From: Actinomycetes bacterium
GTDB lineage: Bacteria > Actinomycetota > Actinomycetes > Actinomycetales > Cellulomonadaceae
DNA length: 13,148 nucleotides
Direction of reading: 5' to 3'
Assembly (NCBI GenBank): GCA_023424135.1
Contig: JAFAEH010000257.1
Span: 1-13,148 of the forward strand
Position 1 is the first letter of the stretch. Each line of letters opens with the position of its first letter. A program made the position numbers and the translations under genes. The notes under the pieces were generated by a model. The model saw nothing but the letters and a program-made list of their open reading frames with translations. It ran no database searches and had not been told where the DNA came from. This document shows, one piece after another, positions 7,786 through 13,148 of this stretch.

Positions 7786-8349
7786 TCAGCGTGCGTCGAG
7801 CGCGTCGACGAACGACGCCATCGCCCGTACCGCCGTCGTGAGCATCGCGAGGGACGCGGCCTCGTCGTCCGGGTCCTCGAGCGCGTGGTCACCACCGGTG
7901 ACCTCCACCACGCGGGCGTCCGTGCGCAGCGCGACGGTCGGGTCCCACAGCGGGTCGGCGGTCCCGCCCACCAGGAGCGACGTCCCGGGCAGTCGTGTCA
8001 CCGCCGAGGCGACGGGCTCACGGTCCAGCACCGGCGTGAGCCAGATCCCCGGCAGCCGCCGCTGCACCGCCAGCGGCATCGCACACGTGCCGAGCGACTT
8101 GGCGACGACCAGCGGACGGTCGTCGTCGAGCCCGTCGAGCACCGCCCGCACGAGCGGGCCGACCTCACCCGCGGCGGGCGCCGGGTCGGGCCACTCGACG
8201 CGGTGCACGCACCGGCCGCGCCGGGCCAGCAGGAGCGTCGCGTAGTGCAGGAGCGGCGCCTGCGGACCGTACCAGTCCCCGGGGAGCAGCACGACGGCGG
8301 GCCCGCCGGGCGGCCCCCACGACGTGGTCGACGGTGCGCCGGACGTCAG
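7786..8349 (-). CDS. Small alpha/beta-hydrolase, probable CTG start
   Basis: About 187 residues. Residues 17-29 (PAVVLLPGDWYGP) form the first strand and oxyanion turn. AKSLGT places the nucleophile Ser85 in an elbow that reads A-K-S-L-G instead of G-x-S-x-G. GGTADPLWD supplies Asp132 and GGDHALED supplies His155, completing a credible triad. The substrate is unknown. Start: no ATG, GTG or TTG is in frame near the murA stop. The CTG at 8349 overlaps that stop as CTGA, mirroring the GTGA junction of plsC-gpsA, so reinitiation at CTG is the best reading. The next option, GTG 8292, would cut the first strand. It is presumably co-transcribed with murA. The protein is shorter than typical hydrolases because it lacks a large cap domain. 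Confidence 0.78.
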   Translation of the reverse strand: MTSGAPSTTSWGPPGGPAVVLLPGDWYGPQAPLLHYATLLLARRGRCVHRVEWPDPAPAAGEVGPLVRAVLDGLDDDRPLVVAKSLGTCAMPLAVQRRLPGIWLTPVLDREPVASAVTRLPGTSLLVGGTADPLWDPTVALRTDARVVEVTGGDHALEDPDDEAASLAMLTTAVRAMASFVDALDAR

Positions 8350-9677
8350 CGTCGCCCGTCGTCCTCGCGGCTGAACTGCGCGCCGAGCGCCTCGAGCTTC
8401 GCGGTGAAGCGCTCGTAGCCGCGGTCGATGAGGCTGATGCCGCGCACCGCCGACGTCCCCTTGGCCGCGAGCGCCGCGATCAGGTGGCTGAACCCGCCGC
8501 GCAGGTCCGGAACCTCGATCTCGGCCGCCGACAGCGGCGTGGGGCCCGAGATGACGGCCGAGTGGTAGAAGTTGCGCTGGCCGAACCGGCAGGGCCGTCC
8601 ACCCAGGCACTCCTTGTAGACCTGGATCGTCGCGCCCATGCCGACGAGCGCGTCGACGAACCCGAAGCGGTTCTCGTACACCGTCTCGTGGACGATCGAC
8701 AGACCGCGGGCCTGCGTCAGCGCGACCACGAGCGGCTGCTGCCAGTCCGTCATGAACCCCGGGTGGACGTCGGTCTCGAGCTGGATCGAGCGCAGGTCGC
8801 CGCCCGGGTGGAAGAACCGGATGCCCTCGTCGTCGATCGTGAACTCGCCGCCGACCTTGCGGAACGTGTTGAGGAACGTCGTCATCTCGGGCTGGGTGGC
8901 CCCGCGGACGTACACGTCACCACCGGTCGCGAGCGCCGCGGCCGCCCAGGACGCGGCCTCGATGCGGTCGGCGAGCGCCGTGTGCTGGAAGCCCACGAGG
9001 CGGTCGACGCCCTCGATGCGGATGACGCGGTCGGTCGCGACCGAGATGATCGCGCCCATCTTCTGCAGGACGTTGATGAGGTCCATGATCTCGGGCTCGA
9101 TGGCCGCGTTGGACAGCTCGGTGATGCCCTCGGCGCGCACGGCCGTCAGCAGCAGCTGCTCGGTGGCCCCGACGCTCGGGTACGGCAGCGCGATCTTGGT
9201 GCCCTGCAGACGACGCGGCGCACGGATGTGGATGCCGTTGTCGGTCTTGTCCACGACGGCGCCGAATTGCCGCAGGATGTCGAGGTGGTAGTTGATCGGC
9301 CGGTCGCCGATCCGGCAGCCGCCCAGGTCGGGGATGAACGCCTCGCCGAGGCGGTGCAGCAGGGGCCCGCAGAACAGGATCGGGATGCGGCTCGACCCCG
9401 CGTGCGCGTCGATGTCCGCCACGTGCGCGGACTCGACGTCGGTCGGGTCGAGGCTGATCGTGCCGGCGTCGTCGTCGATCTCGACACGCACGCCGTGCAG
9501 GCGCAGCAGGCCGGAGACGACCGCGACGTCACGGATCTGCGGGACGTTGCGCAGCTCGCTCGGCGTCTCGCCGAGGAGTGCGGCGACCATCGCCTTGGAG
9601 ACGAAGTTCTTGGCCCCCCGGACGGTGATCTCTCCGCGCAGCGGGTTGCCACCGTCGACGTACAGCAGGTCGGTCAT
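8346..9677 (-). CDS. murA: UDP-N-acetylglucosamine 1-carboxyvinyltransferase
   Basis: 443 residues; transfers enolpyruvate from PEP to UDP-GlcNAc, the first committed step of peptidoglycan synthesis. RGAKN (20-24) holds the Lys/Asn pair equivalent to E. coli K22/N23. SSRIPI (95-100) holds the Arg91 equivalent. LGGCRIGDRP carries Cys121, equivalent to the fosfomycin target Cys115. MTDWQQP carries the catalytic Asp, and YENRFGFVDALVGMGA and VPDLRGG follow. The Cys is intact, unlike the mycobacterial Asp variant, so fosfomycin could react with it. MTDWQQP and the segment CRFGQRNFYH differ from the classical TDMQAQ form; I believe this is a common variant in Micrococcales. ATG 9677 is chosen because family homology begins at MTDLLYVDGG. 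Its own promoter lies at 9689-9716, and the hydrolase gene follows with overlap. Confidence 0.95.
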   Translation of the reverse strand: MTDLLYVDGGNPLRGEITVRGAKNFVSKAMVAALLGETPSELRNVPQIRDVAVVSGLLRLHGVRVEIDDDAGTISLDPTDVESAHVADIDAHAGSSRIPILFCGPLLHRLGEAFIPDLGGCRIGDRPINYHLDILRQFGAVVDKTDNGIHIRAPRRLQGTKIALPYPSVGATEQLLLTAVRAEGITELSNAAIEPEIMDLINVLQKMGAIISVATDRVIRIEGVDRLVGFQHTALADRIEAASWAAAALATGGDVYVRGATQPEMTTFLNTFRKVGGEFTIDDEGIRFFHPGGDLRSIQLETDVHPGFMTDWQQPLVVALTQARGLSIVHETVYENRFGFVDALVGMGATIQVYKECLGGRPCRFGQRNFYHSAVISGPTPLSAAEIEVPDLRGGFSHLIAALAAKGTSAVRGISLIDRGYERFTAKLEALGAQFSREDDGRR

Positions 9678-9688
9678 GCGCCCATCGT

Positions 9689-9716
9689 CCCCTACCGGAC
9701 GCCCTGCGCGCGTCAA
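9689..9716 (-). promoter_or_regulatory. Predicted murA promoter
   Basis: Minus-strand TTGACG (9716-9711) and TAGGGG (9694-9689) are separated by 16 bp. TTGACG is the best -35 match in the window. Transcription would start a few bases before the ATG at 9677, giving a very short leader. Confidence 0.5.
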
Positions 9717-9735
9717 CCTCGGGCCAGGACAGGAC

Positions 9736-9750
9736 GGTTCTCGCAGAACC
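9736..9750. promoter_or_regulatory. Inverted repeat upstream of the murA promoter
   Basis: GGTTCT-CGC-AGAACC is a perfect 6-bp inverted repeat with a 3-bp spacer, centred about 30 bp upstream of the murA -35. It is a plausible operator or activator site. It is not the actinobacterial LexA box, whose half-sites are in the opposite order (GAAC...GTTC). Confidence 0.4.
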
Positions 9751-9761
9751 CTCACAAACGT

Positions 9762-9799
9762 ACGGGCGGCCCGACCGGTTCCCCGGCCGGACCGCCCGT
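9762..9799 (-). terminator. leuCD terminator
   Basis: ACGGGCGG and CCGCCCGT form an 8-bp outer stem, with an inner CCGG/CCGG pair closing the loop, beginning 25 nt after the leuD stop. On the minus strand it is followed by ACGTTTGT, a modest T-rich tail. It separates the leu operon from murA. Confidence 0.75.
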
Positions 9800-9823
9800 C
9801 CGTCGTCGCAGGTCAGGTGCGCG

Positions 9824-10492
9824 TCAGGACGCCTGCGTGGGACCGAGGTCGAGCGCGACGACGGGCCGCGCCGGGCGCACCGGCACCGGCGGCAGGTGCT
9901 TGGCGGGCAGCGTCGCGGGACGCCAGGACTCGCGGCGCGCCTCGAACGCGGAGATCTCGTCCGCGTGCTGCAGCGTCAGACCGATGTCGTCGAGGCCCTC
10001 GATGAGGCGCCAGCGCGTGTAGTCGTCCACCTGGAACGGCACCACGACGTCGTCGCACGTGACCGTGCGCGCCTCCAGGTCGACGGTGACCTCGGTGCCC
10101 GGGTGGGTCTCGAGGATCTTCCAGAGCAGCTCGACGTCCTCCTGCGCGACCTGCGCGGCGAGCAGCCCCTGCTTGCCGGAGTTGCCGCGGAAGATGTCGG
10201 CGAAGCGCGCGGAGATCACGACGCGGAAGCCGTAGTCCTTGAGCGCCCAGACGGCGTGCTCGCGCGAGGAGCCCGTGCCGAAGTCGGGGCCGGCGACGAG
10301 CACGGAGCCCGCCTTGTACGCGTCCTGGTTGAGCAGGAACTCCGGGTCGCCGCGCCACGCGGCGAACAGCGCGTCCTCGAAGCCGGTGCGCGTGACCCGC
10401 TTGAGGTACACGGCGGGGATGATCTGGTCGGTGTCGACGTTGCTGCGCCGCAGCGGGACGCCGATCCCGGTGTGCTGGGTGAACTTCTCCAT
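9824..10492 (-). CDS. leuD: 3-isopropylmalate dehydratase small subunit
   Basis: 222 residues. It forms the swivelling domain that completes the LeuCD isomerase, which converts 2-isopropylmalate to 3-isopropylmalate in leucine synthesis. Diagnostic features are PLRRSNVDTDQIIPAVYLK near the N-terminus, GPDFGTGSSREHAVWAL (substrate-binding loop), and ISARFADIFRGNSGKQGLL. The tail after about residue 190 is an extra Pro/Arg-rich stretch making the protein about 20 residues longer than the E. coli subunit. ATG 10492 is preceded by AAGGCAGG, a usable Shine-Dalgarno sequence. It lies 30 nt downstream of leuC in the same transcript, with a terminator after it. Confidence 0.97.
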   Translation of the reverse strand: MEKFTQHTGIGVPLRRSNVDTDQIIPAVYLKRVTRTGFEDALFAAWRGDPEFLLNQDAYKAGSVLVAGPDFGTGSSREHAVWALKDYGFRVVISARFADIFRGNSGKQGLLAAQVAQEDVELLWKILETHPGTEVTVDLEARTVTCDDVVVPFQVDDYTRWRLIEGLDDIGLTLQHADEISAFEARRESWRPATLPAKHLPPVPVRPARPVVALDLGPTQAS

Positions 10493-10522
10493 GGTGGGCC
10501 TGCCTTACGGGTTCGGGGGGCG

Positions 10523-11986
10523 TCAGACGGTCTGCAGCGCGGCGTCGGGCTCGAGCGGGCTGCCGTCCGGCACAGGCACGTCGGCGCCCAGGTCGGCGAC
10601 CGAGGACAGCGTGCCGCGGATCGCGGTGGCCGCGGCGACCAGCGGCGAGACGAGGTGGGTGCGACCCCCCTTGCCCTGACGTCCCTCGAAGTTGCGGTTC
10701 GACGTCGACGCCGAACGCTCACCCGGTGCGAGCTGGTCGGGGTTCATGCCCAGACACATCGAGCACCCGGCATTGCGCCACTCGGCACCGAAGTCCAGGA
10801 AGATCCGGTCGAGGCCCTCGGCCTCGGCCTGCAGGCGCACGCGCGCCGAGGACGGGACGACGAGCACGCGCACGTCCTGGTGCTTGGAGCGGCCCTTGAC
10901 GAGCTTCGCGACGGCACGCAGGTCCTCGATGCGCCCGTTGGTGCACGAGCCGATGAAGACCGTGTCGACCGCGATCTCGCGCAGCGGCTGCCCGGGGGTC
11001 AGACCCATGTACTCGATCGCGCGCTCGGCCGCGACGCGCTCGTTGGCGTCCGCGATCTCCTCCGGGACGGGCACACTGCCCGACAGCGGCAGACCCTGCC
11101 CGGGGTTGGTGCCCCACGTGACGAACGGCTCGAGGTCGGCCGCCTCGAGCACGACCTCGGCGTCGAACTGGGCGTCCTCGTCGGTGTGCAGGGTGCGCCA
11201 GTACTCGACCGCGGCGTCCCAGTCGGCGCCCTCGGGCGCGTGCGGGCGTCCCTTGAGGTAGGTGAACGTCGTCTCGTCGGGCGCGATCATGCCGGCCCGT
11301 GCACCCGCCTCGATCGACATGTTGCAGATCGTCATGCGGCCTTCCATCGACAAGCTGCGGATCGCCTCGCCGCGGTACTCCAGGACGTACCCCTGGCCAC
11401 CGCCGGTGCCGATCTTGGCGATGATCGCCAGGATGATGTCCTTGGCCGTCGCGCCGATGGGCAGCGCACCGTTGACGGTGATCGCCATGGTCTTGAACGG
11501 TGCGAGCGGCAGCGTCTGCGTGGCCAGCACGTGCTCGACCTCGGACGTGCCGATCCCGAACGCGAGGGCGCCGAACGCGCCGTGCGTCGAGGTGTGCGAG
11601 TCGCCGCACACGACCGTCAGCCCGGGCTGCGTCAGACCGAGCTGCGGTCCCACCTGGTGGACGATGCCCTGGTCGGCATCGCCGAGCGAGTGGATGCGCA
11701 CACCGAACTCGGCCGTGTTGCTGCGCAGCGTGTCGATCTGCGTGCGGCTCGTGGCGTCGGCGATCGGCCGGTCGATGTCGAGCGTCGGGGTGTTGTGGTC
11801 CTCGGTCGCCAGGGTGAGGTCCGGACGGCGGACCGGGCGGCCCGCGAGGCGCAGCCCCTCGAAGGCCTGCGGGCTCGTGACCTCGTGCACGAGGTGCAGG
11901 TCGATGTACAGCAGGTCGGGTGCACCGTCCGTGCCGCGGCGCACGACGTGCGCGTCCCAGACCTTCTCCGCCAGCGTGCGGGCCAT
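10523..11986 (-). CDS. leuC: 3-isopropylmalate dehydratase large subunit
   Basis: 487 residues; aconitase-family Fe-S subunit of isopropylmalate isomerase. The [4Fe-4S] ligands are visible as Cys348 in FIGSCTNGR and Cys408/Cys411 in GCSMCLGMN. Other conserved segments are ATEDHNTPT (about 60-68), VCGDSHTSTHGAFGALAFGIGTSEVEHV, and a C-terminal SNRNFEGRQG. The length is normal and all key residues are present. ATG 11986 has GAGAGGAA about 9 nt upstream, so unlike several neighbours it uses a leader with a ribosome binding site. It is divergent from the ndgR-type regulator across 120 bp, the classic arrangement in Actinobacteria, where that regulator controls leuCD. Confidence 0.98.
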   Translation of the reverse strand: MARTLAEKVWDAHVVRRGTDGAPDLLYIDLHLVHEVTSPQAFEGLRLAGRPVRRPDLTLATEDHNTPTLDIDRPIADATSRTQIDTLRSNTAEFGVRIHSLGDADQGIVHQVGPQLGLTQPGLTVVCGDSHTSTHGAFGALAFGIGTSEVEHVLATQTLPLAPFKTMAITVNGALPIGATAKDIILAIIAKIGTGGGQGYVLEYRGEAIRSLSMEGRMTICNMSIEAGARAGMIAPDETTFTYLKGRPHAPEGADWDAAVEYWRTLHTDEDAQFDAEVVLEAADLEPFVTWGTNPGQGLPLSGSVPVPEEIADANERVAAERAIEYMGLTPGQPLREIAVDTVFIGSCTNGRIEDLRAVAKLVKGRSKHQDVRVLVVPSSARVRLQAEAEGLDRIFLDFGAEWRNAGCSMCLGMNPDQLAPGERSASTSNRNFEGRQGKGGRTHLVSPLVAAATAIRGTLSSVADLGADVPVPDGSPLEPDAALQTV

Positions 11987-12051
11987 GTCGCTTCGTTCCT
12001 CTCGTCCGGGCGGGGGCCTCCCGGGTCACCGTGTCGATGACGTGCCGCCGC

Positions 12052-12066
12052 GGGTCGTCGCGACCC
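12052..12066. repeat. Inverted repeat in the leuC leader
   Basis: GGGTCG-TCG-CGACCC is a perfect 6-bp inverted repeat with a 3-nt spacer, between the leuC start and the regulator gene. A second weaker one, CCGGG...CCCGG (12006-12010/12020-12024), lies closer to the leuC ribosome binding site. They may be RNA hairpins or protein sites; no leucine-rich leader peptide accompanies them. Confidence 0.35.
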
Positions 12067-12076
12067 TCGGCTTGCA

Positions 12077-12091
12077 TCTCAGCCTGCGAGA
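12077..12091. promoter_or_regulatory. Candidate operator between leuC and ndgR
   Basis: TCTC-N7-GAGA is an interrupted palindrome directly upstream of the ndgR -10 and in the leuC leader region. The placement suits autoregulation and control of leuC by the IclR-type protein. The half-sites are short, so this is only a positional argument. Confidence 0.35.
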
Positions 12092-12094
12092 CGC

Positions 12095-12100
12095 CAATAT
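12095..12100 (+). promoter_or_regulatory. -10 box of ndgR (leaderless)
   Basis: CAATAT ends exactly 6 nt before the ATG at 12107, so the regulator mRNA probably begins at its start codon. No Shine-Dalgarno sequence is present upstream. Confidence 0.45.
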
Positions 12101-12106
12101 CGACCT

Positions 12107-12826
12107 ATGGACAACTCTAGCGGAGTCGGCGTCCTGGACAAGGCCGCGTCGGTGCTGAGCGCCCTGGAGGCCGGACCCGCGACCCTCGCACAGCTGGTCG
12201 CCGCCACCCATCTTGCCCGCCCGACGGCCCATCGGCTGGCCGTCGCGCTCGAGCACCACCGCCTCGTCGCACGCGACCTGCAGGGCCGGTTCGTCCTCGG
12301 CCCGCGGCTCTCCGAGCTCGCGACCGCCGCCGGCGAGGACCGCCTGCTGGCCGCCGCCGGCCCGGTGCTGACGCTGCTGCGCGACCACACGGGTGAGAGC
12401 GCCCAGCTCTACCGCCGCCAGGGCGACCAGCGCATCTGCGTCGCCGCCGCCGAGCGCCCCATCGGCCTGCGCGACTCCATCCCCGTCGGCGCGACGCTGA
12501 CGATGCAGGCGGGCTCCGCGGCGCAGGTGCTGCTCGCGTGGGAGGAGCCCGACCGGCTGCACCGTGGCCTGCAGGGCGCCAAGTTCACCGCGACGATCCT
12601 GTCCGGCGTGCGCCGCCGCGGCTGGGCGCAGTCGGTCTCCGAGCGCGAGGTCGGCGTCGCGTCCGTGTCCGCCCCCGTGCGCGGCCCGTCGGGACGCGTC
12701 GTCGCCGCCGTGTCGGTGTCCGGCCCGCTCGAGCGCCTGTCGCGCCAGCCCGGCCGGCTGCACGCGGCCGCCGTCGTGTCGGCCGCCAACCGCCTCACCG
12801 AGGTCCTGCGCCGCACCGCCGACTGA
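12107..12826 (+). CDS. ndgR: IclR-family regulator of leucine/amino-acid genes (NdgR/LtbR type)
   Basis: 239 residues. It begins MDNSSGVGVLDKAASVLSAL, which I recognise as the conserved N-terminus of NdgR (Streptomyces) / LtbR (Corynebacterium). The winged helix-turn-helix occupies about residues 8-70, with LAQLVAATHLARPTAHRLAV as the HTH. The IclR effector domain runs from about 78 to 239 and includes ESAQLYRRQGDQRICVAAAE and SVSAPVRGPSGRVVAAVSVSG. Known homologues control leuCD and other amino-acid genes, repressing leuCD in Corynebacterium and acting in several directions in Streptomyces. Divergence from leuC supports the same role here. ATG 12107 is set by the family N-terminus and the -10 box 6 nt upstream. 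Downstream are repeats and tRNA-Glu on the opposite strand. Confidence 0.96.
   Translation: MDNSSGVGVLDKAASVLSALEAGPATLAQLVAATHLARPTAHRLAVALEHHRLVARDLQGRFVLGPRLSELATAAGEDRLLAAAGPVLTLLRDHTGESAQLYRRQGDQRICVAAAERPIGLRDSIPVGATLTMQAGSAAQVLLAWEEPDRLHRGLQGAKFTATILSGVRRRGWAQSVSEREVGVASVSAPVRGPSGRVVAAVSVSGPLERLSRQPGRLHAAAVVSAANRLTEVLRRTAD
12114..12141 (-). promoter_or_regulatory. Possible leuC promoter inside the start of ndgR
   Basis: Minus-strand TTGTCC (12141-12136) and TAGAGT (12119-12114) are separated by 16 bp. Transcription would start near 12107, making a leuC leader of about 120 nt that overlaps the ndgR start. A second TTGTCC (12114-12109) could instead serve a promoter further downstream, so the call is tentative. 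Confidence 0.35.
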
Positions 12827-12885
12827 CCCACCCGGTCGTCCCCCGGTCGTCGCCCCACCCGGTCGTCGCCCCGCCCCCAGTCGTC
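12827..12885. repeat. Short GGTCGTC repeats after ndgR
   Basis: GGTCGTC occurs at 12834-12840, 12845-12851 and 12861-12867, with a near copy AGTCGTC at 12879-12885. The longer unit CCCACCCGGTCGTC appears at 12827 and again from 12854. The run is C-rich on the plus strand and non-coding. Confidence 0.6.
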
Positions 12886-12943
12886 GAGCTCGGACTTTGG
12901 CGGCTTCTGGCGCGTCAGAAGCCGCCAAAGTCCGAGTTCGACG
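12882..12943. repeat. Long palindrome with 28-bp arms downstream of ndgR
   Basis: Left arm 12882-12909 and right arm 12916-12943 are reverse complements at 27 of 28 positions (the exception is G12888 against T12937, a G-U pair in RNA). The spacer is GCGCGT (12910-12915). The arms contain CTCGGACTTTGGCGGCTTCT and its complement. They are less GC-rich than the surroundings. It begins 55 nt after the ndgR stop and could end that transcript, but no T run follows. A dispersed REP- or MITE-like palindrome is an alternative. Confidence 0.85.
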
Positions 12944-12982
12944 CCGGTGGGTGAGAAGGCTGACGCCGGTGGGTGAGAAGGC
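12940..12982. repeat. Two tandem 21-bp repeats
   Basis: GACGCCGGTGGGTGAGAAGG plus C occurs at 12940-12960 and again at 12962-12982, identical and separated by one T (period 22). The first copy starts inside the last bases of the palindrome's right arm. Only two copies are present and there are no spacers, so it is not a CRISPR array. Confidence 0.85.
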
Positions 12983-13004
12983 GGGCGTGACGTCCGGGAA
13001 CGAA

Positions 13005-13037
13005 GAAGGCCCGGTCACCTGTGGTGACCGGGCCTTC
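13005..13037 (-). terminator. tRNA-Glu terminator
   Basis: GAAGGCCCGGTCACC and GGTGACCGGGCCTTC make a perfect 15-bp stem with the 3-nt loop TGT, 5 nt beyond the tRNA 3' end. On the minus strand TTCGTTCC follows. It is the strongest intrinsic terminator in the window. The hairpin is symmetrical and could also stop plus-strand read-through from ndgR. Confidence 0.85.
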
Positions 13038-13042
13038 GACCG

Positions 13043-13115
13043 TACCCCCGACCGGATTCGAACCGGCGCTACCGCCGTGAGAGGGCGGCGTGCTAGGCCG
13101 CTACACAACGGGGGC
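13043..13115 (-). tRNA. tRNA-Glu (anticodon CTC)
   Basis: 73 nt on the minus strand. The acceptor GCCCCCG pairs with CGGGGGT (a G-U at the first pair), with discriminator A at 13043. The anticodon arm is CCGCC-CTCTCAC-GGCGG with anticodon CTC, reading GAG. The T arm is CCGG-TTCGAAT-CCGG. CCA is not encoded; the following bases are CGG. The D arm (TAGCGGCCTAGCA) fits tRNA-Glu. No promoter is evident in the remaining 33 bp, so it may be processed from a longer transcript starting outside the window. tRNA-Glu next to the leuCD/ndgR locus is common in Actinobacteria. Confidence 0.95.
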
Positions 13116-13148
13116 CTTGCTCACGTCCCGAAGGCCGTGTGCCGAGTG

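Noticed and set aside
9736..9750. LexA (SOS) box
   Set aside because: The actinobacterial LexA site reads CGAAC-N4-GTTCG. This repeat has the halves in the opposite order and a 3-bp centre.
9896..12040. Plus-strand open frame of about 714 codons opposite leuC and leuD
   Set aside because: leuC and leuD have complete motifs on the minus strand. The antisense translation is biased in composition and matches nothing recognisable.
11987..12077. Leucine-type attenuator leader peptide upstream of leuC
   Set aside because: An ATG at 12077 opens a frame on the minus strand, but it has no leucine run and continues out of frame far into leuC. No terminator/antiterminator pair is evident.
12827..12982. 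CRISPR array
   Set aside because: The repeats are short, directly adjacent or irregular, with only two to four copies, no unique spacers and no cas genes.

Overview
The window looks like a core chromosomal segment of a very GC-rich actinobacterium, most likely a Micrococcales member close to Cellulomonas. The evidence is the base composition, the strong G/C third-position bias, the protein sequences (an NdgR/LtbR-type IclR regulator, a zinc-ribbon L28, a Micrococcales-type MurA) and the gene order. The same neighbourhood (leuC-leuD ... murA/plsC/gpsA ... ddl, DUF3515, thiL, rpmB, DAK2) is familiar from other Actinobacteria. Placement at genus level is inference. I see no prophage, insertion sequence, CRISPR array, defence island or biosynthetic cluster.

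Layout, left to right. 1-519 (-): 5' part of a DAK2/FakA-like kinase gene running off the left edge. 520-821: divergent intergenic region with the rpmB promoter and a leader hairpin. 822-1013 (+): rpmB, ended by a strong hairpin. 1137-1661 (+): GNAT acetyltransferase. 1741-2718 (-): thiL. 2825-3307 (+): DUF3515-type lipoprotein. 3372-4544 (-): ddl. 4606-5850 (+): Cys/Met-metabolism PLP enzyme. 5901-7726 (-): plsC-gpsA, overlapping by 4 nt. 7786-9677 (-): murA followed by a small alpha/beta hydrolase that apparently starts at a CTG inside the murA stop (CTGA overlap). 9824-11986 (-): leuC-leuD with a terminator after leuD. 12107-12826 (+): ndgR/ltbR, divergent from leuC. 12827-13004: non-coding, holding short repeats and a 28-bp-arm palindrome. 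13043-13115 (-): tRNA-Glu(CTC) with a terminator.

How the genes work together. Three themes dominate. One is the cell envelope: MurA makes the first committed peptidoglycan precursor, Ddl makes D-Ala-D-Ala, and GpsA and PlsC feed phospholipid synthesis. The second is amino acids and cofactors: LeuCD for leucine under the divergent NdgR-type regulator, a trans-sulfuration-type enzyme, and ThiL for thiamine diphosphate. The third is translation: L28 and tRNA-Glu.

The most notable structural pattern is that many genes (GNAT, thiL, DUF3515, the PLP gene, ndgR) have a -10-like hexamer exactly 6 nt before the start codon. plsC, ddl and murA have one 8-11 nt before it. This predicts leaderless or nearly leaderless mRNAs, while rpmB, leuC and leuD keep Shine-Dalgarno-like leaders. 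The other points worth a second look are the palindrome and tandem repeats downstream of ndgR, the CTG start, an inverted repeat just upstream of the murA promoter, and the rpmB leader hairpin. I did not find a new multi-gene system here.
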